The translations under genes were made by a program, and so were the position numbers. From the NCBI GenBank assembly GCA_009785885.1, contig WQUE01000176.1, forward strand, positions 1 to 11,915: a DNA stretch of 11,915 nt, read 5' to 3'. The notes beneath the pieces were generated by a model. That model saw only the letters and a program-made list of their open reading frames with translations, was not told where the DNA came from and made no database searches. The DNA is from Actinomycetes bacterium (GTDB lineage: Bacteria; Actinomycetota; Actinomycetes; Propionibacteriales; Propionibacteriaceae). Numbering within the stretch: the stretch's first letter is position 1; every line of letters starts with the position of its first letter. Below, piece after piece: positions 5,659 to 11,915 of the stretch.

Positions 5659-6833
5659 GAGCTGTACTCCGCGTTCTCTTTGACGTAGTCGTAGGTCAGA
5701 TCGTTGGTGTAGAGCGTGACCTCGGCCTCTCCGGCGTGCAGACCGAGCACGATCTCCACCCCGCGGGCGGACAAGTCGACCAGCCGGCGGTCCTCGTGCG
5801 CGCCACCGTCCCGAGCGACCATCACCCCGTTGATCGAGACGTCCACCATCGCCGGGTCGAAAGGCGCCACCTCGGCGGGCACCGTGCCGGCGGCCGCGAG
5901 GACGCGCCCCCAGTTGGGGTCGCGGCCGAAGACCGCCGCCTTGACCAGGTTGCTCCGGGACACGGCGCGGGCCACCGCCAACCCCGCCTCCTCGGTCGTG
6001 GCGCCGGTGACGCGGATCGCGATGTCGTGCGATGCGCCCTCGGCGTCGCGGATGAGCTGAAGGGCGAGGTCCTGGCACACGGCGGTGAGCGCCGCAGTGA
6101 AGCCGCACGTGTCCGGGACGACGCCGCTCGCGCCGCTGGCCAGCAGGATCACCGTGTCGTTCGTGCTCATGCAACCATCCGAATCGATGCGGTTGAACGT
6201 GACTGCGCACGCCTCTTCCAAGGCGGCCTGGGCCGCCTCGCTCGTCAGCGTGGCATCGGTCGTGACGACGACGAGCATCGTCGCCAGACCGGGCGCCAGC
6301 ATGCCGGCGCCCTTCGCCATACCGCCGAGACGGTAGCCGCCCACGTCCGCCCGCGCGGTCTTCGGGTGCGTGTCGGTCGTCATGATCGCCCGCGCGGCGT
6401 CGAGACCACCTGCGCTCGACAAGGCCTTCTGCGCGGTCGCGACCCCGGCGAGCAGCAACGGGGGCGGAAGCGGCACGCCGATCAGGCCGGTCGAGCACAC
6501 CAGGACCTCGTCGGGTGCCACGCCGTCGAGCGCGCCCGCCGCGGCCGCCGCAGTCTGGGCCGCATCGGCCGCACCCCGCTCACCCGTGCACGCGTTGGCG
6601 CCCCCCGAGTTGAGGACGACCGCACGCGGCGCGCGCCCGCTCGCTTTGGCGGCCGTCATCACGTCGCGGGACCACGACACGGGGGCCGCGGCGAAGCGGT
6701 TGGTCGTGAAAGTGGCCGCCGCCGCGATCGAGGCCCCATCGTTCACGACGAGCGCCAGGTCCAGGCCGCCCGACGCCTTGAGCCCCGCCGCGACGCCGGC
6801 GGCGGTGAAACCGAGGGGGTAGGTCACGCTCAT
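5655..6833 (-). CDS. argJ: Glutamate N-acetyltransferase / ornithine acetyltransferase (ArgJ precursor)
   Basis: ArgJ transfers the acetyl group from N-acetylornithine to glutamate, recycling acetyl and releasing ornithine; bifunctional forms also use acetyl-CoA. The 392-residue precursor should self-cleave before the nucleophile T185 in GMLAPGLATMLVVVTTDA, giving alpha and beta chains of about 184 and 208 residues. Other conserved blocks are NSGGANACTG (75-84), MTTDTHPK (151-158), FNRIDSDGCMSTNDT in the beta chain, and FGRDPNWGR. The C-terminus ends YVKENAEYSS, typical of the family. The ATG at 6833 overlaps the argC stop as ATGA and has GGAG 7 nt upstream, so the start is well supported. 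ArgJ implies the cyclic acetyl pathway, so a separate N-acetylornithine deacetylase is not needed. Whether this ArgJ is mono- or bifunctional cannot be told from sequence alone. Confidence 0.97.
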   Translation of the reverse strand: MSVTYPLGFTAAGVAAGLKASGGLDLALVVNDGASIAAAATFTTNRFAAAPVSWSRDVMTAAKASGRAPRAVVLNSGGANACTGERGAADAAQTAAAAAGALDGVAPDEVLVCSTGLIGVPLPPPLLLAGVATAQKALSSAGGLDAARAIMTTDTHPKTARADVGGYRLGGMAKGAGMLAPGLATMLVVVTTDATLTSEAAQAALEEACAVTFNRIDSDGCMSTNDTVILLASGASGVVPDTCGFTAALTAVCQDLALQLIRDAEGASHDIAIRVTGATTEEAGLAVARAVSRSNLVKAAVFGRDPNWGRVLAAAGTVPAEVAPFDPAMVDVSINGVMVARDGGAHEDRRLVDLSARGVEIVLGLHAGEAEVTLYTNDLTYDYVKENAEYSS

Positions 6834-7894
6834 GGGGCGACTCCGATCGTGGTCAGGCCCTGGGTCTCGGGGAGCCCCAGGGCGAGGTTGAGCGACTGGA
6901 CGGCGGCGCCCGCCGTCCCCTTGACGAGGTTGTCCAGCGCGCAGACGGCGACGAGCCGCCCGGCACGCGCGTCGACGGCCACCTGGATCAGCGCCGTGTT
7001 CGCCCCCAGTGTCATCGCGGTCGAGGGCCACTGGCCTTCCGGCAGCACCCGCACGAACGGCTCGCCGTCGTACGCCGCCTCCCAGGCCCCCCGGACGCCC
7101 GCGGCGGTCGCGCCCGGCGCCGGCCGCGCGGTGCAGGTCGCCAGGATGCCTCGGCTCATGGGGACGAGCGTCGGCGTGAAGCTGATCCGCACGTCTGCGC
7201 CCCCGGCCGGCCCGGCCAGGTTCTGTTCGATCTCGGGGATGTGGCGGTGGGTGCCGCCCACGGCGTACGGGCTGGCCGCGCCCAGGATCTCCGAGGCCTG
7301 CAGGTGGGGCTTGGCGGCCTTCCCGGCCCCGGACGTCCCGTTGGCGAGCACGGCCACCAGGTCGGCCGGCTCGATGAGCCCGGCCGCAAGGCCGGGAGCC
7401 AACGCCAGCGTGACCGCGGTGACGTTGCAGCCCGGCACGGCGATGCGCGTCGTCCCGGCGAGGTTCGCCCGCTGCTTGTCGCCCGCTTCGCGGGACAGCA
7501 GCATCTCCGGCAGCCCGTACGTCCACGGCGGGCAGAACTCGCCGCCGTAGAACGCGGCCCAGGCCTCCGGCGAGGTCAGCCGGTGGTCGGCGCCCGCGTC
7601 GACCAGCACCGCCTGGGGGCAGCGCTGCTCCAGCGCGGTCGCGAGCGCGCCCGAGGCGCCGTGCGGCAGGGCCAGGGCGATGACGTCGTGTCCCGCCAGG
7701 ACGTCCGGAGTCGTGTCTTCGACGATCCGGTCCGCGAGGGGCACGAGGTGCGCGTGGTGGACGCCCAGCCGGTCGCCGGCGCTGGCGTGCGCCGTGAGCG
7801 CGCCGATCTCGAACGCGGGGTGCGCCAGCAGCAGGCGCAGCAACTCCCCGCCGGCATATCCGGTCGCCCCCGCGACCGCCACACGGTACGTCAT
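6830..7894 (-). CDS. argC: N-acetyl-gamma-glutamyl-phosphate reductase
   Basis: This NADPH-dependent reductase converts N-acetylglutamyl phosphate to N-acetylglutamate semialdehyde, the third arginine step, and is the first gene of the operon. From the ATG at 7894 the protein has 354 residues. It shows the dinucleotide fold motif VAVAGATGYAGGE (5-17), the active-site cysteine C156 in VPGCNVTAVTLAL, the catalytic histidine region THRHIPEIEQ (215-224) and FTPTLVPMSRGI in the C-terminal domain. Start choice: ATGs at 7900 and 7915 and a GTG at 7930 are in frame, but family homology begins MTYRVAVAGATG at 7894. No proper Shine-Dalgarno sequence precedes any of them. A CATACT hexamer 7 nt before 7894 fits a leaderless start. 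Two ARG-box-like dyads lie directly upstream and touch the start codon, so repression by ArgR is likely. The stop overlaps argJ as ATGA. Confidence 0.96.
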   Translation of the reverse strand: MTYRVAVAGATGYAGGELLRLLLAHPAFEIGALTAHASAGDRLGVHHAHLVPLADRIVEDTTPDVLAGHDVIALALPHGASGALATALEQRCPQAVLVDAGADHRLTSPEAWAAFYGGEFCPPWTYGLPEMLLSREAGDKQRANLAGTTRIAVPGCNVTAVTLALAPGLAAGLIEPADLVAVLANGTSGAGKAAKPHLQASEILGAASPYAVGGTHRHIPEIEQNLAGPAGGADVRISFTPTLVPMSRGILATCTARPAPGATAAGVRGAWEAAYDGEPFVRVLPEGQWPSTAMTLGANTALIQVAVDARAGRLVAVCALDNLVKGTAGAAVQSLNLALGLPETQGLTTIGVAP

Positions 7895-7911
7895 GTGCAT
7901 AAGTATGCCAT
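7894..7911 (-). promoter_or_regulatory. Putative ARG box 2 (ArgR operator), overlapping the argC start
   Basis: The minus strand holds GGCATACTTATGCAC, with a perfect core dyad GCATA-CT-TATGC at 7908-7897. Extended to the 18 bp typical of ARG boxes, it reaches the A of the argC ATG. It lies in an AT-richer patch within very GC-rich DNA. Binding here would cover the candidate -10 element CATACT (7907-7902). The ArgR assignment rests on symmetry, location and the neighbouring argR gene. Confidence 0.72.
7902..7907 (-). promoter_or_regulatory. Possible -10 element of the arg operon promoter
   Basis: CATACT matches the -10 consensus at four of six positions. It ends 7 nt before the argC ATG at 7894, the geometry of a leaderless transcript. 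It is embedded in ARG box 2, which would give direct competition between ArgR and RNA polymerase. No clear -35 element is visible, and the call is inference. Confidence 0.3.
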
Positions 7912-7913
7912 CC

Positions 7914-7931
7914 ATCGCATAGATATGCACA
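7914..7931 (-). promoter_or_regulatory. Putative ARG box 1 (ArgR operator) upstream of argC
   Basis: The minus strand holds GTGCATATCTATGCG, with a perfect core dyad GCATA-TC-TATGC at 7928-7917. Its centre is 20 bp from that of the second box, so two 18-bp sites are separated by 2 bp. This is the tandem arrangement known for ArgR hexamers, which bind paired boxes on one face of the helix. Confidence 0.72.
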
Positions 7932-7958
7932 CCGGCTCGCGCCGTGAGACGCGTCGCG

Positions 7959-10460
7959 TCAGCTCCGCATCACGGCCCCGCAGCGCCGGGCGGCTTCGGC
8001 GACGGCCGCGTCGCGGGCGCGCGTCGCGTCGGCCTCGGTGAGCGTGCGCTCCGGCGAACGGAACGCCAGCGCGTAGGCCAGGGACTTCTTCCCCCCTCCG
8101 AGCTGCACCCCGGTGAACACGTCGAACAGCTCGACCGACTCCAGGAGGTCGCCCGCCCCGGCGATCAGCGCCGCGCGCACGTCGGCCGCCGGCACATCCG
8201 CGCCGACGACGAGGGCCACATCCTGCTTCACGGCGGGGTGGCTCGACAGCGGGGCGATGGTCCGCCCGGCCGGCGCCGCGGCGATCAGCGCATCCAGGTC
8301 GAGTTCGACGGCGCAGGTCCGCTCCGGCAGGCCGCACGCGGCGGTGACCGACGGGTGCAACTCCCCCGCCCAGCCGAGGGACGTCTCCACCCCGGCCGAA
8401 TCGACGATCAGCACCTCGGCGCACCGGCCCGGATGCCACGGGGCGACCGCCGCCGCCCGCCGGGTCAGCGTCACCCCGAGCGCCGAGGCGGCGGCCTGCG
8501 CGAGGCGCACCGCATGCGTCCAGTCCGCCGGGACCGCGGGGCCGCGCCAGCCGGCCGCACACCACTCGCCGGTGACGACCCCCGCCAGGTGCCGCGGCTG
8601 GGCGGGCAGGTTGGCGAAAAGTGTCGCGATCTCGTCCGGGCTGGGCCGGCGCGACACGTCGGGCATGATCTCGCCGGGCGCGCCCGTGTCGCGGAACACG
8701 AGCCCGCACTCGAACAGCGCGAGGTCGGCCAGGCTGCGGGACGTGTTGCGGTTCACCGCGCCGAACAGGCCGGGCAGCAGGCTTGGGCGCAGGTACGGCT
8801 GCGCGTCGGACAGCGGATTGGCGAGGCGGACGAGTGCGCGGCGCGGGTCGTCGGGATCCAGCCCGAGCCGGTCGAGGTCGTCCCCCGCGACGAACGGCAG
8901 CGTCTGCACCTCGGTGAATCCGGCGGCGGCCACGGCGGTCAGCACGGTCCGTCGCGCCCGCTGGGCGGTCGTGTACCCCCGGCCCGCCGGCGCGAGCGGC
9001 ACCTTCGGGACGATGTGACGGAAGCCGAGCTTGCGCCCCACCTCCTCGACGTAGTCGTACGGGTCGACCAGGTCCCGCCGCCACGTCGGGGGGGTCAGCC
9101 GCAGCCGCGCGTCGACGACCTCCACCCGCACGCCCGAGGCCCGCAGGATTTCCACGACGCGCGCGCCCGGCACGTCCAGCCCGAGGATCGCCCCCGGCAG
9201 GTCGGCCCGGATCACCTGCGACGGCATCGGCCGGACCGCCCCGGCCACGGTCACGGCCTCATCGATCACCCCACCGCCGTAGTCGCGCAGCAACTCGGCC
9301 GCCCGGCGGGCGGCCGCGTACGGCACCCCCATGTCCACGCCGCGCTCGAACCGGCGCGACGCCTCGCTCGGCAGCTTGTGCCGCCGGTACGTCCGCCCGA
9401 TGCGTGCCGGGGCGAACCAGGCCGCCTCGATCAGGATCTCGGTCGTCGTGGGCGTCATCTCGGTGTCCAGCCCGCCCATCACGCCGGCGAGGCCGATCGG
9501 CCCCGAGTCGTCCGTGATCAGCAGATCGTCCTCCGACAAGGCGCGATCCTGCTTGTCGAGTGTCGTCAGGCGCTCACCGTTCCGGGCGGAGCGGACGACG
9601 ATCTCCCCGCGCAGCGTCGTGGTGTCGTACGTGTGCAGCGGTTGGCCGGACTCGAGCATGACGTAGTTCGCGACATCGACGGGCAGCGAGATCGAGCGCA
9701 TGCCGGCGGCGCGGACCCGGTCGGCCATCCAGCGGGGCACCGGGGCGTGCGGGTCGACGCCGTGCACCCCCAGGGCCACGAACAGCGGGCAGTCGTCCGA
9801 CTCCAGGCGCACCGGGTAGCCGGCCCCGGAGTCCGCGGGGACGGGTGCGTCGTACGGGTCGGCGAACGTCCCCCCGGTGATCTGGGCGGCCTCGCGGGCG
9901 AGTCCCCGCAGCGACAGGCAGTGGCCGGAGTCCGGGGTGACATCGATCTCGTAGATGTGCTCGCGCATGCCGAGCGGCGCCAGCGCGTCGGAGCCGACGG
10001 CCGGCGGCGGATCGGCGGGCAGCACGATGATCCCCGCGTGGTCGGAGCCGATGCCCAGCTCGTCCTCGGCGCAGATCATGCCGTCGGACACGTGGCCATA
10101 CGTCTTTCGGGCCGCGATGAGGAACCCGCCGGGCAGCGTCGTGCCCGACAGCGCGACGGCCACATAGTCGCCCACGTCGAAGTTGTGTGCGCCGCACACG
10201 ATGCCCCGGCCGGGCTCACCCGGCGGGTTGTGCTCGCCGACGTCGACGTGGCACCAGCGGATCACCTTGCCGTTCTTCTGCGGCTCCTCGACGTAGTCGA
10301 GCACGCGCCCCACCACGACCGGCCCGTCGATCGCCTCCGCCGGCGACTCGATGCGCTCGACCTGGAGCCCGGCGTCGGTGTAGGCCCGTGCCAGTTCGCG
10401 CACGCCGACGCCCTCCGGCAGGCTCGCAAGCGTCGTCAACCACGACCAGGGCGCCCTCAT
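7959..10460 (-). CDS. pheT: Phenylalanyl-tRNA synthetase beta subunit
   Basis: This is the large subunit of the (alpha-beta)2 PheRS, needed for tRNA-Phe recognition and for editing mischarged Tyr-tRNA-Phe. The 833 residues are full length. Domains in order: an N-terminal segment MRAPWSWL; a tRNA-binding OB fold (about 40-155, containing GRVLDYVEEPQKNGKVIRWC and IVCGAHNFDVGDYVAVAL); the B3/B4 editing domain (about 210-370, with DVANYVMLESGQPLHTYD); B5 (about 400-470); the catalytic-like core with NPLSDAQPYLRPSLLPGL; and a C-terminal FDX-ACB anticodon-binding domain (about 737-833, beginning HPAVKQDVALVV). The ATG at 10460 overlaps the pheS stop as ATGA, with a strong GGGGAGGTG just upstream. 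Beyond the stop come 64 bp and then argC. No terminator is seen there, so read-through into the arg operon is possible. Confidence 0.98.
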   Translation of the reverse strand: MRAPWSWLTTLASLPEGVGVRELARAYTDAGLQVERIESPAEAIDGPVVVGRVLDYVEEPQKNGKVIRWCHVDVGEHNPPGEPGRGIVCGAHNFDVGDYVAVALSGTTLPGGFLIAARKTYGHVSDGMICAEDELGIGSDHAGIIVLPADPPPAVGSDALAPLGMREHIYEIDVTPDSGHCLSLRGLAREAAQITGGTFADPYDAPVPADSGAGYPVRLESDDCPLFVALGVHGVDPHAPVPRWMADRVRAAGMRSISLPVDVANYVMLESGQPLHTYDTTTLRGEIVVRSARNGERLTTLDKQDRALSEDDLLITDDSGPIGLAGVMGGLDTEMTPTTTEILIEAAWFAPARIGRTYRRHKLPSEASRRFERGVDMGVPYAAARRAAELLRDYGGGVIDEAVTVAGAVRPMPSQVIRADLPGAILGLDVPGARVVEILRASGVRVEVVDARLRLTPPTWRRDLVDPYDYVEEVGRKLGFRHIVPKVPLAPAGRGYTTAQRARRTVLTAVAAAGFTEVQTLPFVAGDDLDRLGLDPDDPRRALVRLANPLSDAQPYLRPSLLPGLFGAVNRNTSRSLADLALFECGLVFRDTGAPGEIMPDVSRRPSPDEIATLFANLPAQPRHLAGVVTGEWCAAGWRGPAVPADWTHAVRLAQAAASALGVTLTRRAAAVAPWHPGRCAEVLIVDSAGVETSLGWAGELHPSVTAACGLPERTCAVELDLDALIAAAPAGRTIAPLSSHPAVKQDVALVVGADVPAADVRAALIAGAGDLLESVELFDVFTGVQLGGGKKSLAYALAFRSPERTLTEADATRARDAAVAEAARRCGAVMRS

Positions 10461-11587
10461 CGCACACCTCCCCGGGCGAACCGCACGTCGCCCTCGACGA
10501 AATCACGCAGATCGGCGGCGTTGTCCGCGAACATCACCGTCCGGTCGATGCCCATGCCGAACGCAAAACCCGAGTACACGTCCGTGTCGATGCCCGCCGA
10601 GGCGAGCACGCGCGGGTTCACGACCCCGCAGCCGCCCCATTCGATCCAGCCCTCGCTGCGGCACGTCCGGCAGGGGCGCTCCGGATCGTCCACGCTCGCG
10701 CCGTGGCACACGAAGCAGCGCACGTCCACCTCGGCGGACGGCTCGGTGAACGGGAAGTAGTGGGGACGCAGGCGCGTGGCCACGTCCGCGCCGAACATCG
10801 CCTTCGCCAGGTGGTCCAGCGTGCCGGCGAGATCGGCGAGGCCGAGGCCGACGTCGACGGCCAAGCCCTCCAGCTGGTTGAACACCGGCAGGTGGGTGGC
10901 GTCGAACTCGTCGGCCCGGTACGTCCGTCCCGGCACGACCACGTACACGGGCAGGTCACGGGTGAGCAGCGTGCGCATCTGCCCTGGTGAGGTGTGGGTG
11001 CGCAGCAGCCGATGGGCGCCCGGTGGGTCGAGGAACAGCGTGTCGGTCATGAACCGCGCCGGATGGTCGGGGGTGAAGTTCAGGGCGTCGAAGTTCAGCC
11101 ATTCGGCCTCGGCCTCGGGGGTTTCGACGACCTCCCAGCCCATCGCGGTGAACACGTCGCACATCCGGTAGATCATGTCCGTGATCGGGTGCAGCGCACC
11201 CACCGGGTCACCTCCGACCGGCAGCGTCACGTCGACCGCTTCAGCGGCCAACCGGTGCGTCAGTTCCGCCGCCTCGATCAGCTCGCGCCGCTTCGCCAGC
11301 AGGTCATTGACCTGGGCACGTGCGGCACCGATCAGTTGGCCCGCCGCCTTGCGCTGGGCCGCGGCCAGTTCGCCGATCGTCCGGTTCGCCTGCGCCAGCG
11401 GGGAACCTTCCCCCGTGTGGGCGGCCTTCGCGGCGCGCCACTGCTCGGAGGTGGCCGCCGCCGCGATCGCCTCGCGCGCCTGCGCCACCCACTGCGCGAC
11501 CCGGCCCTCATCGAGACGCCCCTCGACGCGCTCGGAACTCGTCTCACCTGACAGAGTCCGAGCAACCAAGTCATTGTGGTCCGACAC
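10457..11587 (-). CDS. pheS: Phenylalanyl-tRNA synthetase alpha subunit
   Basis: This is the catalytic subunit of PheRS, a class II synthetase acting with PheT. The 376 residues contain an N-terminal coiled-coil region (about 25-115) that contacts tRNA-Phe. The catalytic domain has HPITDMIYRMCDVFTAMGW (133-151), motif 2 RTHTSPGQMRTLL (196-208), PGRTYRADEFDATH (219-232) and motif 3 GFAFGMGIDRTVMF (340-353). An insertion after EVDV contains four cysteines, C291, C294, C306 and C309 (CxxC-N11-CxxC), resembling a zinc knuckle. Related Cys-rich versions occur in some bacterial PheS lineages. The start is the GTG at 11587, supported by a good Shine-Dalgarno sequence (GAGGTGAT) 5 nt upstream and by a 31-bp gap from the preceding methyltransferase gene. 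The stop overlaps pheT as ATGA. No T-box or other leader fits in the short upstream gap. Confidence 0.98.
   Translation of the reverse strand: MSDHNDLVARTLSGETSSERVEGRLDEGRVAQWVAQAREAIAAAATSEQWRAAKAAHTGEGSPLAQANRTIGELAAAQRKAAGQLIGAARAQVNDLLAKRRELIEAAELTHRLAAEAVDVTLPVGGDPVGALHPITDMIYRMCDVFTAMGWEVVETPEAEAEWLNFDALNFTPDHPARFMTDTLFLDPPGAHRLLRTHTSPGQMRTLLTRDLPVYVVVPGRTYRADEFDATHLPVFNQLEGLAVDVGLGLADLAGTLDHLAKAMFGADVATRLRPHYFPFTEPSAEVDVRCFVCHGASVDDPERPCRTCRSEGWIEWGGCGVVNPRVLASAGIDTDVYSGFAFGMGIDRTVMFADNAADLRDFVEGDVRFARGGVR
10465..10473 (-). promoter_or_regulatory. Ribosome-binding site of pheT
   Basis: GGGGAGGTG on the minus strand closely matches the anti-Shine-Dalgarno complement and lies 4 nt before the pheT ATG, within the last codons of pheS. 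Together with the ATGA overlap it should ensure matched synthesis of the two subunits. Confidence 0.7.
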
Positions 11588-11592
11588 TCGTG

Positions 11593-11602
11593 ATCACCTC
11601 TT
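11593..11602 (-). promoter_or_regulatory. Ribosome-binding site deciding the pheS GTG start
   Basis: AAGAGGTGAT on the minus strand, 5 nt before the GTG at 11587, is a near-consensus Shine-Dalgarno sequence. It selects this GTG as the pheS start. It overlaps the 8-bp palindrome GTGATCAC (11590-11597), probably by chance. Confidence 0.65.
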
Positions 11603-11618
11603 CCTCACCGGCATGAGT

Positions 11619-11915
11619 CTACGGAACACCCGCCCGGCATCCGGGGTCTTGTCCAGGCGCCTCGTGCTGCGCCAGCGCCGTCGCATACAGGCACACGGCC
11701 AGCGCCGCCGCCACGTTCAGACTTTCGGCGCGTCCCCACATGGGCACGGACAGGGCCGCATCGCACAGCGCCCGCTCCGCCTCCGGCAGGCCCCACGCCT
11801 CATTCCCGACGACCCACGCCGCCGGGGCCGCCAGGCGGCCCGCCCGGGCCCACTCGTCCAGCCGCTCGCCGCGCGCCTCGGCGGCCAGCACGCGCACGCC
11901 CCGGCCGCGCAACCG
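11619..11915 (-). CDS. SpoU/TrmH-family RNA 2'-O-methyltransferase, C-terminal 98 residues (5' end beyond the window)
   Basis: This is the C-terminal part of a SPOUT-class methyltransferase that modifies rRNA or tRNA ribose 2'-OH using SAM. The visible residues hold the characteristic trefoil-knot motifs: AAWVVGNEAWGLP (motif 2, with the N-E-x-x-G-L core) and VPMWGRAESLNVAAALAVCLYA (motif 3, with S-L-N-V-A-x-A forming the SAM-binding knot and dimer interface). The frame is open to the right edge, and an internal TTG near 11912 is not the start. It ends with TAG 31 bp before pheS on the same strand, matching the common actinobacterial order of RNA methyltransferase then pheS then pheT, so co-transcription is likely. 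The exact RNA target (for example a 23S rRNA site) cannot be decided from this fragment. Confidence 0.9.
   Translation of the reverse strand, partial: RLRGRGVRVLAAEARGERLDEWARAGRLAAPAAWVVGNEAWGLPEAERALCDAALSVPMWGRAESLNVAAALAVCLYATALAQHEAPGQDPGCRAGVP

Noticed and set aside
5736..7550. A 604-codon plus-strand open frame opposite argJ and argC
   Set aside because: Low-complexity Arg/His/Gly translation with no domain. argJ and argC are full length on the minus strand.
7895..7958. Intrinsic terminator between pheT and argC
   Set aside because: The only symmetric elements are the short AT-rich ARG-box dyads; no GC-rich stem followed by T residues.
7944..10760. A 938-codon open frame on the plus strand opposite pheT and part of pheS
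   Set aside because: It is a mirror of high-GC codon bias on the opposite strand. The product is rich in Arg, His, Gly and Pro with no recognisable domain, while pheT is unmistakable on the other strand.
11588..11618. Possible tRNA-sensing leader or attenuator before pheS
   Set aside because: The gap is only 31 bp and mostly holds the ribosome-binding site; no room for a T-box or a leader peptide with Phe codons.
1..11915. Search for a novel system, mobile element, CRISPR array, tRNA or integration site
   Set aside because: Every long stretch is explained by conserved aminoacylation and arginine biosynthesis genes, with no direct repeats, transposase motifs or tRNA-like folds noticed. Short features could be missed without computation.

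Overview
The window is high-GC, densely packed bacterial DNA that reads as a conserved housekeeping segment of an actinobacterial chromosome. The basis is gene order (SpoU-type RNA methyltransferase, pheS, pheT, arg genes, tyrS), the protein sequence style, strong third-position GC, GTG starts and apparent leaderless promoters. I cannot name the genus; a propionibacterial-type organism is possible but unproven. I see no mobile element, CRISPR array, tRNA, rRNA or defence system.

Layout, read right to left because almost everything is on the minus strand. The window opens with the 3' end of a SpoU/TrmH-family RNA 2'-O-methyltransferase (11915-11619), then pheS (11587-10457) and pheT (10460-7959), the two subunits of phenylalanyl-tRNA synthetase. 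A 64-bp gap with a locally AT-richer stretch carries two tandem GCATA-N2-TATGC dyads whose spacing fits ARG boxes. The arginine operon follows: argC, argJ, argB, argD, argR, each joined to the next by a 4-bp ATGA stop/start overlap, then argH after a short gap. Further left, on the plus strand, come a GNAT acetyltransferase gene (590-1198) and a 5'-truncated methyltransferase remnant (about 1236-1493) whose stop codon overlaps the argH stop codon. At the left edge, divergent from the GNAT gene, is the first half of tyrS.

How it works together: ArgJ makes N-acetylglutamate, regenerates it by transferring acetyl from N-acetylornithine and releases ornithine. ArgB, ArgC and ArgD convert N-acetylglutamate to N-acetylornithine, and ArgH performs the last step, argininosuccinate to arginine. 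ArgR, encoded inside the operon, probably represses it through the two boxes at argC, giving autoregulation. The steps between ornithine and argininosuccinate (argF, argG) are not encoded here, although in many actinobacteria these genes lie between argD and argR and between argR and argH. They must be elsewhere or missing.

The most interesting points are the tandem ARG-box operator that overlaps the probable argC start, the clean absence of argF and argG from an otherwise canonical cluster, the chain of ATGA junctions, and the decayed methyltransferase fragment convergent with argH. I found no convincing novel system.
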